Origin: CAVQAH01 sp963784195
GTDB lineage: Bacteria > Acidobacteriota > Vicinamibacteria > Vicinamibacterales > 2-12-FULL-66-21
Length of the DNA: 64,000 nt
Direction: 5' to 3'
Assembly (NCBI GenBank): GCA_963784195.1
Contig: CAWARA010000018.1
Location: 1-64,000, forward strand
The translations under genes and the position numbers were made by a program. Below the pieces are notes generated by a model, which searched no databases, was not told the DNA's origin, and saw nothing but the letters and a program-made list of their open reading frames with translations. Position 1 is the first letter of the stretch, and the number at the start of each line of letters is the position of its first letter. Positions 45,291 to 55,139 of this stretch are shown here, piece by piece.

Positions 45291-46298
45291 TTATTTCAAC
45301 TCGTCGGCTGACTTCGCACCGTAGAACTCGAACCAGGGACGCGCCGGCTTCAGATGGTCGTTGACGTTCTTGATGTTCTTGACGCCTTCGCCGTCGAGCC
45401 AGCTCCGGAACGTCGCGCCGCCGCTCTTTCCGAATACCGGAATTCCTTCTTTCCAGGTCGCGCGTCCGCACAGAACGCCGGAGAACCGCGTGGCCGCCTC
45501 GGCTGCGAGCTCCAGCGACTCGGTGAACTCGGCGTTGCTCACGCCGGCCGAGAGATAGATGAACGGCCTGGTCGCCACGTCAGCCGCCCGCCGGAAGTGA
45601 TCCATCGCTTCCTGCTTCGAGTAGGCTTTCTGCCCGCCATACGCTTTGGCCCCTTCCACGAACTTCATGTTGACTGGGACCTCGACCTTCATGACGTCGA
45701 CGCCGTAACGATCCTTCGTGAACTCCGCCATGCTGCCGGTGACGATGTCCGGCTTCTTCCTGGCGAACTCGAAGCCCTTTTCGTCGATATCCTCTTCGTA
45801 TCCCACGAACTCGAGGAAGAAGGGAATATCGTTCGCGCGGCACTCGTCACCGATGCGCTCGACCCACGCGTGCTTCTTGTCGTTGACGTCCTTCGGATCG
45901 AACGGCGTGTAGTAAAGCAGGATCTTGATGCAGTCCGCTCCGGCTTCCTTCAGCCGTCGAACCGACCACTCGTCCAGCAGATCCGGAAGACGTCCGGGGC
46001 CTGTCTTGTCGTAGCCGGTCTTCTCGTACGCCAGCAGCAGGCCGGCGTTCTTCGCGCGGCGCTTGCTCGCAGGCAAGCCCCATTCGGGATCGAGGAGGAT
46101 CGCGCTGGCGTGCGGCGTCAGCACTTCCGTGACGAGAGTCTTGAACTCCTCCATCTCCCGATCGCCGACCTCGCCGCCCCTTTCTTTGGCGAGCGCCTTC
46201 TTCAGTGATCCGCGCTGGTCCATCGCCGCCGCAGCGATCACGCCGCGATCGTTGGAAACAGCCTTCATGCCGGCGAGCTTGCCTGGTGTGATTTTCAC
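45291..46298 (-). CDS. lacD: Tagatose 1,6-bisphosphate aldolase
   Basis: 335 residues from GTG 46298, preceded by GGAGGG at the right distance. The TIM-barrel class I aldolase of the LacD family: AAAMDQRGSLKKAL, ILLDPEWGLPASKRRAKNAG, the Schiff-base lysine in VDVMKVEVPVNMKF, and YLSAGVSNAEFTESLELAAE. It splits tagatose or related ketohexose 1,6-bisphosphates into glyceraldehyde 3-phosphate and dihydroxyacetone phosphate. No other tagatose-pathway genes are here, so it may act as a general fructose/sulfo-sugar-type aldolase. Confidence 0.9.
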   Translation of the reverse strand: MKITPGKLAGMKAVSNDRGVIAAAAMDQRGSLKKALAKERGGEVGDREMEEFKTLVTEVLTPHASAILLDPEWGLPASKRRAKNAGLLLAYEKTGYDKTGPGRLPDLLDEWSVRRLKEAGADCIKILLYYTPFDPKDVNDKKHAWVERIGDECRANDIPFFLEFVGYEEDIDEKGFEFARKKPDIVTGSMAEFTKDRYGVDVMKVEVPVNMKFVEGAKAYGGQKAYSKQEAMDHFRRAADVATRPFIYLSAGVSNAEFTESLELAAEAATRFSGVLCGRATWKEGIPVFGKSGGATFRSWLDGEGVKNIKNVNDHLKPARPWFEFYGAKSADELK

Positions 46299-46317
46299 AA
46301 ATCCCTCCAACCGCGGG

Positions 46318-47487
46318 TCATTTTATTACAGGGAACTGGAAGTGCTCCACGACCGCCGCGGCGACGGCCTGGTCGACGATCTCGCCAATCGGCAGGGCTT
46401 CCTCGGCGTGCAGGACATCGCCGCGGCGCGCCTTCGTGGCCGGGTGGCGTGGCGTGAACAGCGTGCAGCAGTCCTGGTCGGGGATGATCGAGACGGGATA
46501 CGTCCCGAGAACCTGCGCCTGCGCGGTGATCTCTTCCTTGTCCATGCCGATCAGCGGGCGCAGAACGGGCTGGGTCGCCACCTCGTTGATCGACGTCATG
46601 TTTTCGAGCGTCTGCGACGCGACCTGGCCGACGACCTCTCCAGTAATCAGCATCCGTGCCCCGGCACGCCTCCCGATCGCCTCGGCGATCCGCATCATGA
46701 GGCGCCGGTAGATGACGACGCGCAGCGGCGGCGCCACGGCGAGCACGACACGCTGTTGGATCTCCCCGAACGGGACGAGGAACAACCGCGATCGGTACTG
46801 ATACTGGGTCAGGATCTGCACGAGCTCGCGAGCCTTCTCCTGCGATGCTCTCGACAGGATCGGATAGCTGTGAAAGTGAACGAAGATGACTCGACAGCCT
46901 CTCCGCATCATCCGCCATGCGGCGACGGGGGAATCAATCCCGCCCGAGAGCAGACAGGCGACGCGGCCGCTCGACCCGACCGGCAGTCCGCCTGCACCTC
47001 GCTCCTTGCCGAACGAGTAGAACGCCTCGTCGGTCAGCATCTCGACGTGGATCGTCAGAGCGGGATTCCCCAGATCGACGTGCCAGCCGCGCGCCTCTTT
47101 GATGCGTCCGCCGATTTCGCGCTCGAGCTGCGGAGAGGTCATCGGAAACCGTTTGTCGGCTCGACGCACGGACACACGGAACGACGGCGGATCCGACGGA
47201 TCCAGATCGCCGAGAATCTGCTGCGCGATCTCGTCGACGTCCAGGCGCACTCGTCCCGCGCGGGCAAAGTTGGCGGCTCCGAACACACGGGACAACCTGT
47301 CCCGAACGGCCGGCCAGTCCGCGGCGGGGCCGAGCACGACCTCGATTCTGCCCATCAGGGCCCTGACCTCACGAACGCCGAGATCGGATACCGCCTCGCG
47401 TATGTTGTGGACGAGCTTCGAGACGAACCAGGGTCGGTTCTTCCCTTTGAGTGCGATCTCCTGATAGTGAACGATGGCTGATTTCAT
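46318..47487 (-). CDS. thiI: tRNA 4-thiouridine synthase
   Basis: 389 residues. Ferredoxin-like and THUMP domains (HYQEIALKGKNRPWFVSKLV, KRFPMTSPQLEREIGGRIKE) precede the PP-loop ATP site LLSGGIDSPVAAWRM. Cys in IIPDQDCCTLFTPRHPATK matches the conserved Cys344 of E. coli ThiI. The C-terminal rhodanese domain is absent, as in many bacteria, so a separate sulfur donor must be used. It makes s4U8 in tRNA and may feed thiamine thiazole synthesis. It lies 20 bp upstream of lacD. Confidence 0.93.
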   Translation of the reverse strand: MKSAIVHYQEIALKGKNRPWFVSKLVHNIREAVSDLGVREVRALMGRIEVVLGPAADWPAVRDRLSRVFGAANFARAGRVRLDVDEIAQQILGDLDPSDPPSFRVSVRRADKRFPMTSPQLEREIGGRIKEARGWHVDLGNPALTIHVEMLTDEAFYSFGKERGAGGLPVGSSGRVACLLSGGIDSPVAAWRMMRRGCRVIFVHFHSYPILSRASQEKARELVQILTQYQYRSRLFLVPFGEIQQRVVLAVAPPLRVVIYRRLMMRIAEAIGRRAGARMLITGEVVGQVASQTLENMTSINEVATQPVLRPLIGMDKEEITAQAQVLGTYPVSIIPDQDCCTLFTPRHPATKARRGDVLHAEEALPIGEIVDQAVAAAVVEHFQFPVIK

Positions 47488-47497
47488 GACCGAAGTT

Positions 47498-47520
47498 CTA
47501 GCGAGGCTGCGCCTCGCTAG
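47498..47520. terminator. Perfect 10-bp hairpin between hpnE and thiI
   Basis: CTAGCGAGGC-TGC-GCCTCGCTAG. It lies downstream of the hpnE stop on the minus strand and upstream of the thiI start. A terminator for the hpn unit fits best; an attenuator for thiI is possible. Confidence 0.5.
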
Positions 47521-47586
47521 CCCGCATTGTCTTATAACGCCGCGCTGACGCGCGGACGGTCTGGACCAGAAACTTGGCTCATTCGT

Positions 47587-48952
47587 TCAAGTTCTGAAGG
47601 TCAAGACCTCTAGCGCCGCCCGGTGTCCGCTCACCACGGCACTCTCGATTGTTCCCGGAAGGCCGGTGTCGATCCAGTCGCCCGCCAGGACCAGCCCCTT
47701 GATGGGCGTCCAGGAGCCTGGCCTCGAGGGTTGGCCCGGTGCGAGCGAGAAGGTTGCGTGCTTCTCCCGAATCACAGTCCCGCGCAAGAGCCGCGCGCTT
47801 CGCGCGGGTGCCAGGGCCTGCGCCACTTCCTCGGATGCTCTCGACACCAGCGCAGTCGTCTCCTCGCGGACCAGCGTTTCGGCGCCGCTCGCGACGAGCG
47901 ACAGATGCGACGCGCTCTCGCCGAAAGCGAACCGCTTGTCGAAGACCCAGTGCATGGCACGGCCGGGCAGGCCCACGAATGGCTCCTCCATCACGGGCCG
48001 GTCGTACCAGAGATTGACGGTGACGATCGGCATCGAATCGAGGCTGCTGGCCAGGCTGATGATCTCGTGCATCGCTCGCGGCGGCTCCGCGCCAAAGAGA
48101 GTGCGCAGTGCGAACCAGGGCACCGCCGCAACGACGCGCTCGCATGGCGATCGATTCTCCGCGAACGTCCACGCCGGTTACCGAGTCGCCGCTGACCACG
48201 AGCCGTGCGAGTGCGTTCGTGCGGACGGTTCCTCCATGTGCCTCGATGAACGCGCGCGCCGGCTCGGCGTACATCTGATGCAGCGGTTTCAGCGGTAGTC
48301 CAATCGAGGCCGCACTCGGGTCGGTTCCGAACATCTCCGCCAGCACGCGCAGGAACGGTGCCGCCGAGGCATCCTCGGGTTGCTGATTCAATGCCGCGAC
48401 AGCCAGGGGCTCCCACAGCCAGCTTCGCAGCCGCGAACCCTGTCGATGCAGCCGCAGCCACTCGGAGACTGTCAGCGTCCCAGGTGACGTCGTCACTCGT
48501 CCTGTTGCGGCTAGCTCGCGACGGGCCGCCAGCAAGGGGCGCGCGAGGCGCAGCGCGGAGAGGCGTTCCGACCAGGGCATCGCATCCCAGTCGAGCACGG
48601 CCGCAAGCAGGTGAAGAGGCGACGGCAGCGGCGGACAGCGCAGTTCGGACCGACGGCCGACCGCATCGACGAAGGGAACGGTCAGCGACGACTGAAGAAG
48701 GACGTTCGCGTCGGCACCGATCCGCCGGAGGAACGCAAACGTCTCCCGATAACAGCCGAACAACACATGCTGGCCGTTGTCGACCAGCTCGCCGCTCTCG
48801 CGATCGTTGAATGCGGTGGCCCGGCCGCCGAGCTGGGGGCGCGCCTCGAGGACCGTCACCCGCAGGCCCGCAGCGGCGAGCGCGCTCGCCGCGCTGAGCC
48901 CGGCGAACCCCGCGCCCACGACCACGACGTCGGTGGAACTCGGCTGGCTCAT
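47587..48952 (-). CDS. hpnE: Squalene-associated FAD-dependent desaturase HpnE, frameshifted
   Basis: About 454 residues from ATG 48952, which overlaps the hpnD stop (ATGA). The FAD Rossmann motif is VVVVGAGFAGLSAASALAAA, then VLEARPQLGGRA. The C-terminal FAD motif is LVLAGDWIDTGLPGTIESAV. Near 48147 one extra A breaks the frame between VRGESIA and CERVVAAVPWFALRTLFG. HpnE reduces hydroxysqualene to squalene, the last step of the three-gene hopanoid precursor route. Neighbours hpnD and hpnC confirm the assignment. Confidence 0.9.
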
Positions 48953-49788
48953 CGTAAGAAGAACGTTCGTGCCCACGTCGACGCTGCGATCAGCGCACGG
49001 CGGGGCCTGGGGATGCGCACGACGGCGGAGAAGACGTCGTAGTCGAGCATCTCGATCCTGTCGAGAATTGCCTGATAGATCGCGCCCATGATCTCGGCGG
49101 CGACGAGGCTGCGCGCATCCTCGGCTGGCAGGGCCCGTGCCGCGCGTCCGTAGTAGTCGCGCGCGCGCTGAGCCTGATGCCTCAGCAGCGCTTTCACGGC
49201 GGCCGAGTGGATGCCACCCGACGATTCAGTTTCGCGCCGAAGATCCTGCTCACTGCAACCGAACGCGCGCAGGTCTTCCTGCGGGATGTAGATACGCCCG
49301 CGCGCGAGATCTTCAGGAACGTCGCGGAGGATGTTGGTGAGCTGGAGGGCCACACCGAGATCGGTGGCGTACTGCTTCGCCATCGGCTCGCGATACCCGA
49401 AGATCTCGAGGCAGATCAGGCCGACGGCAGAAGCAACCCTGATGCAGTACTCGTACAGGTCGTCGAACGTCTCGTAGAGTCGCGGCTGCACGTCCATCTC
49501 GACGCCGTCGATCAGCGCCTCGAAAGCGTCACGTGGCAGGTTGAACCGTTTGGTCAGCGGCACGAGCGCAAGCGCCTGACGGGTGGTTGGCTGGCCGCCC
49601 TCGAAGCAGGCCGCCAGCTCACGTCTCCAGCTCCTCACTTCTTCGGCCGCGCGGGCAGGATCGGACGATGCGGCGTCGTCTGCGGCGTCGTCGACAGCCC
49701 GGCAGAAGTCCCAGACCGCCACGATGGCATCACGCTTCTCGCGCGGCAGCACGAGGAACGAATAGTAAAAGTTGGTGTCTCGGCTCAT
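48949..49788 (-). CDS. hpnD: Presqualene diphosphate synthase HpnD
   Basis: 279 residues from ATG 49788. Trans-isoprenyl synthase fold with first Asp-rich motif AVWDFCRAVDDAADDA and second LQLTNILRDVPEDLARGRIY. It joins two farnesyl diphosphates to presqualene diphosphate. The four-base ATGA overlaps on both sides show tight coupling with hpnC and hpnE. A much longer upstream in-frame reading covers hpnC in another frame and is rejected. Confidence 0.93.
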   Translation of the reverse strand: MSRDTNFYYSFLVLPREKRDAIVAVWDFCRAVDDAADDAASSDPARAAEEVRSWRRELAACFEGGQPTTRQALALVPLTKRFNLPRDAFEALIDGVEMDVQPRLYETFDDLYEYCIRVASAVGLICLEIFGYREPMAKQYATDLGVALQLTNILRDVPEDLARGRIYIPQEDLRAFGCSEQDLRRETESSGGIHSAAVKALLRHQAQRARDYYGRAARALPAEDARSLVAAEIMGAIYQAILDRIEMLDYDVFSAVVRIPRPRRALIAASTWARTFFLR

Positions 49789-50720
49789 CCGGCGATAGGC
49801 GCGGTCGTGGTGCCGCGGCGGCCCACTTTCCACAACAGAGCGTCGCGAAGTAGTGCCGGAACGTCGGCGGGGCCGAGCGTCGGGCGATCGAGAAGACTGT
49901 GCTGACGTGCGTGCGCAACCTTCGCGAGCACCCGCGATCCTCCGAGCCACGTCAGCCGGAGTTCCCACTTGAGACGGCCGTTCACGCCGTCGCAGACCTC
50001 GCGTCCCCGCTCGAACAGTTGCCGCGTGCGCTGAATCACCGTCACCATGACGCTCTTCCACTCCAGGGTGATAGTGCCGGATGTCAGGTCTGATTCCCTG
50101 GCAGCCGCTCGCGCGAGATCGTCCGTGGGAACGTAGAGGCGTCCCTGTTCCCAATCCCTGCCGAGGTCCTGCCAGAAATTCGTGAGCTGGAGCGCCGTGC
50201 AGACGGCGTCCGAGGATCGATCCAGCGCGGAATCGTTGTAGCCCGCGACACGCAACACGAGCCTGCCGACGGGATTGGCAGACCGGCGGCAATAGTCCAG
50301 CACCTCCGCCCAGGTTGCGTATCGAGTCGTCGTCACATCCTGCCGAAAGGCGCTCAAGAGATCCGTAAACAGCGACGGCGGCAGCGCATGGCGTCGAATG
50401 GTCTCGCCGAGCGCCATGAACACCATCTCGTCCGGCTGCGGGTCGCCCGTGACCTCCATCAGGGTCGAGCCGCGACTTTCCACGGTCCGCTGAAGGCGCG
50501 ACTCCCACTCATCCAGCAATCGCAGTCGCTCGGCGGCCTCGAAGCCCGGCTCGTCGGCGTAGTCGTCAGCACGGCGCGCGAAGGCGTAGATCGCCGCAAT
50601 GTGCGGCCGCGCAGACCGAGGCAGAAGCCGGGAGGCCACCGGGAAGTTCTCGTAGTGGTCCCGGGCGACGCGCTCGCAATGCGCGTAGGCCCGCTCGAGC
50701 GCCAGGCCTTCCGTCACCAC
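49785..50720 (-). CDS. hpnC: Hydroxysqualene synthase HpnC
   Basis: 311 residues. HYENFPVASRLLPRSARPHI, Asp-rich motif AFARRADDYADEP and LQLTNFWQDLGRDWEQGRLY are the HpnC signature. It converts presqualene diphosphate to hydroxysqualene. GTG start inside the end of the adenosyltransferase gene (7-bp overlap). No squalene-hopene cyclase is in the window, so the end product (hopanoids or another triterpene) cannot be decided here. Confidence 0.93.
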   Translation of the reverse strand: MVTEGLALERAYAHCERVARDHYENFPVASRLLPRSARPHIAAIYAFARRADDYADEPGFEAAERLRLLDEWESRLQRTVESRGSTLMEVTGDPQPDEMVFMALGETIRRHALPPSLFTDLLSAFRQDVTTTRYATWAEVLDYCRRSANPVGRLVLRVAGYNDSALDRSSDAVCTALQLTNFWQDLGRDWEQGRLYVPTDDLARAAARESDLTSGTITLEWKSVMVTVIQRTRQLFERGREVCDGVNGRLKWELRLTWLGGSRVLAKVAHARQHSLLDRPTLGPADVPALLRDALLWKVGRRGTTTAPIAG

Positions 50721-51253
50721 TCGGTCTCGGGTTGATTCGCGCGATGGTTCGTGACGCGCGCCATGACGAACAGCAGGTCGGACAGTCGATTGATGTAGAC
50801 GAGCAGTTCGGTCTCGACCGCGTCGGGACCAAGGGATACGACGCTGCGCTCCGCGCGCCGGCAGACCGTTCGCGCCACATGCAGCGCAGCGCCCGCTGTA
50901 CAGCCGCCGGCCAGTATGAAGCGGCGCAGGGGCTGGAGTTCAGACTCGAGCTGATCGATCCAGCCTTCGAGCCGCGTGATGTCGGCATCGGTCACCGCCG
51001 CCTTGACGACGCGTTCCGCGATCTTGTGACCGGGATCGGCAAGCCGGGCTCCGAGGGCGAAGAGATCCCGTTGCAGATGCTCGAGCATCTCGCCAAGCTG
51101 TCCGTCCGACAGATTCGAGCGCACGAACCCGAGCCAGGCGTTCAGCTCGTCGACGTCGCCGTACGCCGCCACACGGGCGTCCGCTTTCGACACCCGTCGG
51201 CCGCCGAACAAGCTCGTCTCACCAGCGTCGCCCGTCTTGGTATAAATTTTCAC
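50714..51253 (-). CDS. Cob(I)alamin adenosyltransferase (PduO type)
   Basis: 179 residues from GTG 51253. KIYTKTGDAGETSLFGGRRV is the ATP-binding N-terminus of PduO-type enzymes. RRFILAGGCTAGAALHVART, VCRRAERSVV and YINRLSDLLFVMAR complete the trimer-interface site. It makes adenosylcobalamin for B12 enzymes. It is upstream of hpnC and overlaps it, although no functional link to squalene synthesis is known; radical-SAM hopanoid enzymes with B12 domains could be a connection. Confidence 0.92.
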   Translation of the reverse strand: MKIYTKTGDAGETSLFGGRRVSKADARVAAYGDVDELNAWLGFVRSNLSDGQLGEMLEHLQRDLFALGARLADPGHKIAERVVKAAVTDADITRLEGWIDQLESELQPLRRFILAGGCTAGAALHVARTVCRRAERSVVSLGPDAVETELLVYINRLSDLLFVMARVTNHRANQPETEW

Positions 51254-51294
51254 TGAATGATTATAGGTCCGCTGTGTTCGCCCGGCCGTCGCCG

Positions 51295-52000
51295 ATGAGT
51301 CGCGCGCGACAAACGGGTACACTCCCCGAACCCTCAGACAGACAACGATTCCGCCGGAGGCTGCTCGACTGGTACCGGCGGAACGGCCGCGACCTGCCCT
51401 GGCGGAACACCACCGATCCGTATCACATCCTCGTGTCCGAGGTGATGCTGCAACAGACGCAGGTCGATCGGGTGCTGCCGAAGTATCACGAGTGGCTCGA
51501 GAAGTATCCGACTCTGGAGTCGCTTGCGCAGGCGCCGGAATCGGACGTCACGCACACGTGGCGGCCACTCGGCTACAACATCCGGCCGCGGCGGCTGCAT
51601 GCGATCGCGCGCGAGTCGGTCGCCCGATTCGGCGGCACGCTACCCGTCCGACGAGGCAACGCTGCGCTCTTTCAAGGGGATCGGCGCGTATACCGCAGGA
51701 GCCGTCCGCAGCTTCGCATTCGGACAGCGCGCCGCGATCCTCGACACCAACGTCGCGCGCGTGCTCTTCCGCATCTTCATCGGGCGTGGCAACCCACGAG
51801 CGCACGCGATGCGGCGTCATCTCTGGGAAGTGTCACGGACCGTGCTGCCACAACGGCACGTGTTCGATTTCAATCAGGCCTTGATGGATTTCGGCGCCAC
51901 GATGTGCACGGCACGCAAGCCCAAGTGCCTCGTGTGTCCGATGCAGCGGGGCTGCTCGGCGTATCCCTTCAATCCCGACAACGAGCGGGCTGACGCGTGA
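51295..52000 (+). CDS. mutY: A/G-specific adenine glycosylase MutY without Nudix-like domain, frameshifted
   Basis: About 235 residues from ATG 51295 (GTG 51274 is an alternative). WYRRNGRDLPWRNTTDPYHI and EVMLQQTQVDRVLPKYHEWL form the N-terminal fold. The helix-hairpin-helix GIGAYTAGAVRSFAFGQ and the catalytic Asp in ILDTNVARVLFR follow. The iron-sulfur loop is complete (C-x6-C-x2-C-x5-C in CTARKPKCLVCPMQRGC). One extra G near 51650 breaks the frame before SDEATLRSFK. The usual C-terminal 8-oxoG-recognition domain is absent, and a Nudix gene overlaps the stop. Removes adenine opposite 8-oxoguanine. Confidence 0.9.
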
Positions 52001-52401
52001 CCCGGCCAGCCGTCCCGCCTCACATCGTCGTCACCGCGGCTGTCGTACGCCGTGGCGATCGGTTTCTCGTCACGCGGCGGCCTCGCGGCGTCCACCTCGA
52101 GGGATGCTGGGAGTTTCCGGGCGGCAAGTGCGAAGCGGACGAAACGCTCGCGGATTGTCTGCAACGCGAGATTCTCGAGGAGCTGGGCACGGCGGTTCGT
52201 GTCGACCGGGAACTGCTCTCGGTGACTCACGAGTATCCCGAGCGGACCGTTGAACTCCATTTCTTTACCTGCGTCCTCGACGATGACCCACGGCCGGTGC
52301 TGAATCAGGAGATTCGCTGGGTCGACCGCGCGGAACTGGCGTCACTCGATCTGCCGCCGGCGGACGCGGAACTAATCAGGCTGCTGCAGAATCTCGACTA
52401 G
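51997..52401 (+). CDS. MutT-type Nudix pyrophosphohydrolase
   Basis: 134 residues from GTG 51997, overlapping the mutY stop (GTGA). The Nudix box is GGKCEADETLADCLQREILEELG (Gx5Ex7REUxEExG). VTAAVVRRGDRFLVTRRPRG at the start and HEYPERTVELHFFTCVL are typical of small (8-oxo-)dGTP-cleaning enzymes. Coupling to mutY makes a GO-repair pair: MutT sanitises the nucleotide pool, MutY corrects mispairs. It is too separate to be a broken MutY C-domain because the box is intact. Confidence 0.88.
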   Translation: MTRPAVPPHIVVTAAVVRRGDRFLVTRRPRGVHLEGCWEFPGGKCEADETLADCLQREILEELGTAVRVDRELLSVTHEYPERTVELHFFTCVLDDDPRPVLNQEIRWVDRAELASLDLPPADAELIRLLQNLD

Positions 52402-53389
52402 TGGGGTGTCGATGACGGTGGCGTCGAGCATCTGGCCGTCATGAAGGATGGCGAGGGCCGTCGACGGCTCGACGAAATCGCGATGCACGTAACCAAGCGC
52501 GAGCGGACGCTTGCGCGGCTGGTGAGAACACAGCGCTCGTGACCGCACCGACTTCGCGGTCCCCTGCGCGAATGGCGTCGCCCGGTCTTGGAATCACATC
52601 CTTAGCCGTCATGCGCAGCCCCACGAGGCGCTTCGCGACACGCCCGTGGCCCCGATGCAGCACGCGGATGATGATTTCCTGACCGACGTAGCACCCTTTG
52701 GTCAGACTGATCGCACGGTCCTCGATCCCCGCTTCGAGCGGAATGGTGCTTTCATCCATGTCCTGGTGCCATGCCGGACGGCCCGCTTCGACGCGCGTGA
52801 TCTCGGCGGTATCGTGATCGACGGGAATTGCGCCTGCCCGCTCCAAGGCTCCCATCACCGCGGCGGCCGTGCCCTTGTCTACGAGGATGTCGAAGCCGTC
52901 GACGCCAAGATCATCGCTGCGAACGATGGTGATGGGGCCGGCACTGGTCGCCAGCCCGCGGTTCTCGAAGAGTACCAGGGAGTCGAGCGACTCATGACTA
53001 TCGAGGGCGCGCGCGGCAATCGTCGCGGCTTGCGGACCGTATACCCCGATGACGGCCAGTCGGCCGGTCAAATCCTCGACCTGCACGTCCTCGCTGAAGA
53101 TGAACTGTTCGAGCTTGTCCTTGACGGGAGGGGCGGCGTCCTTGTGCAAATCGATCAGGACGCGGTCGCCGGTTTCGAGAACCCTCATGTCCGCGATCAT
53201 GCGGCCCTGCGCGGTCAGAAGTGCCGCGTAGCAGCCGGTGCCTGGCGTGAGAGCGGCGATGTCGTTGGTCAGCAACCCCTGGAGATAGGTCAACCGATCG
53301 CTGCCGGAAAGACCGATGACCCGGCGGTCCTCACGATCGAAGGTTCCGGCCCCATTCCTCAGCGCGTCGTACTGTTCCCGTGAAAACAC
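52372..53389 (-). CDS. ygfZ: YgfZ/GcvT-like folate-binding protein, frameshifted
   Basis: About 338 residues from GTG 53389 (AGGA upstream). YDALRNGAGTFDREDRRVIG, LTYLQGLLTNDIAAL and the YgfZ signature KGCYVGQEIIIRVLHRGHGR are present. YgfZ helps repair or assemble Fe-S enzymes using tetrahydrofolate. Near 52525 one extra base shifts the frame; the following frame reads RKRPLALGYVHRDFVEPSTA and ends at 52372, so it overlaps the convergent Nudix gene by 30 bp. MiaB or another client is not nearby. Confidence 0.85.
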
Positions 53390-53415
53390 GTGGGTCCTGC
53401 TGATATTCTCAGAAG

Positions 53416-55084
53416 ATGCAGATAGCTCGACCAATGCGGCCCTTTGGCTATTGTACTGCCGCATTCCTGGCGCTCTCAATGCGCAGCGCGGCGCTGGCGC
53501 AGACGCCACCCGCACCGGCGCCCGCGCCCAGCGCCCGGAGAGGCAACGTTCAATATCTTCATCCGTGGCCGAGATGTGGGCCGCGAGCAGGTCAGCGTTC
53601 AGCGATCCGGCTCCAACTGGATCATCACGTCCACAGGCAGGGTCGGGGATCTCATCGTCAACCGTTTCGAATTGAAATACACCGTCGACTGGCAGCCAGT
53701 CGACCTGCGCATAGAGGCGACCCAGGGCGATCGCAAGATGCAGCTCGCCACGTCGTTCGGGGTGACCACCGCGATCAACGAGATCACCAACAATGGTGTC
53801 ACCAACGCGAAGACCGATCAGGTGTCTGCGCGGACGATCGTCTTGCCGAACAACTTCTACGCGGCTTACGAGGGCCTCGCGGCCAGGCTGGCGGGGGCTC
53901 AGCTTGGCGCGGAGTTTCCCGTCTACGTCGCACCGCAGACCGAGGTCAAGCTGATCGTCACAGGCGCTGAAGCCGAACAGGTGCAGACGCCTTCGGGAAC
54001 AGTCGTCACGCGCCGCTACTCCGTGAGGGTCCACAACCCTAGCGGCGTCATGGAAGCGATTGTCTCGGTCGACGACAAAGCGAGGTTTGCGCGGCTCGAT
54101 ATCCCGGCCGCAGCGCTGGCGGTCGTGCGCAGCGATCTCGCCAGCGTGGCTGTGCGCACGCAGACCGCGCGCAACCCGACGGACTCGGACGTCACGATCC
54201 CGGCCAATGGCTTCAATATCGCAGGGACGTTGACCTCACCGGCAGCCATGGGCCGGCTGCGTCACCCGACGATCGTCCTCGTCGCCGGCTCCGGTCCCGT
54301 CGATCGCGATGAAACGGTCGCGGGCATTCCCGTCTTCAGCCAGCTCGCGGGCGCCCTCGCCGAGCGTGGGTTCCTCGTTCTCCGGTATGACAAACGGGGC
54401 ATCGGCCAGAGCGGCGGCCGTACCGAAACCGCGACCTTGCAGGACTACGGCGACGACCTGGTCTCAATCGTCAAGTGGCTCGCAAAACGCGACGATGTGG
54501 ATACTCGCCGGATTGCGGTGGTGGGACACAGCGAGGGCGGCCTTGTTGCCATGCTCGCGGCTGCGCGCGAGAAAAAGATCGGATCGGTGGTGCTGGCGGC
54601 GTCGCCGGGGACATCGGGTGCACAGCTGATTCTCGAGCAGCAGCAACATCAGTTATCGCTGGCAGGCGTCACGGATGCTGAAAAGCAGGACAAGGTTGCG
54701 CTACAAGAGAAGATTCAGCAGGCGGTCGTCACCGGCAAGGGCTGGGACGAAATACCGGCCGAGTTGCGGAAGCAGGCCGACATTCCCTCGTTTCGAAGTC
54801 TGCTGATGTTCGATCCGGCTGTCCAGATGGCAAAGTTCAAACAGCCTGTCCTGGTGATTCAGGGGGACCTGGACGTCCAGGTCCCGCCCCACCACGCGGA
54901 CAAGCTCGGGGAGCTGGCCCGTCAACGGAAGAAAGCCGGCGCCGTCGAGGTCGTTCACATCCCGAGCGTCAATCACCTCTTCGTGAAAGCGAAGACGGGC
55001 GAGGTGAACGAGTATCCCGATCTCCCCGACAAGCGCGTCGTCGCCGACCTGCCGACGACGATCGCGGACTGGCTGAAACGCTGA
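53416..55084 (+). CDS. Secreted alpha/beta hydrolase with N-terminal beta domain, frameshifted
   Basis: About 555 residues. Signal peptide MRPFGYCTAAFLALSMRSAA with AQT cleavage; one extra base near 53535 then shifts to ATFNIFIRGRDVGREQVSVQ. The first ~230 mature residues are beta-rich, resembling DUF3108-like domains. The hydrolase follows: oxyanion VLVAGSGPVDRDET, FLVLRYDKRGIGQSGGRTET, nucleophile VGHSEGGLVAML, acid VIQGDLDVQVPPHHADKL and catalytic His in SVNHLFVKA. It is a periplasmic esterase or peptidase of the S9/dienelactone-hydrolase-like group. Divergent from ygfZ. Confidence 0.82.
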
Positions 55085-55139
55085 CGCACCGTCCGGCCAC
55101 CTTTTCCGGGTTTGGCCGATCGACTAGACTCTCAGTCCC

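Noticed and set aside
47587..51253. Complete hopanoid biosynthesis cluster
   Set aside because: Only hpnC, hpnD and hpnE are present. No squalene-hopene cyclase or HpnG/H-type gene lies in the window, so only squalene synthesis can be claimed.
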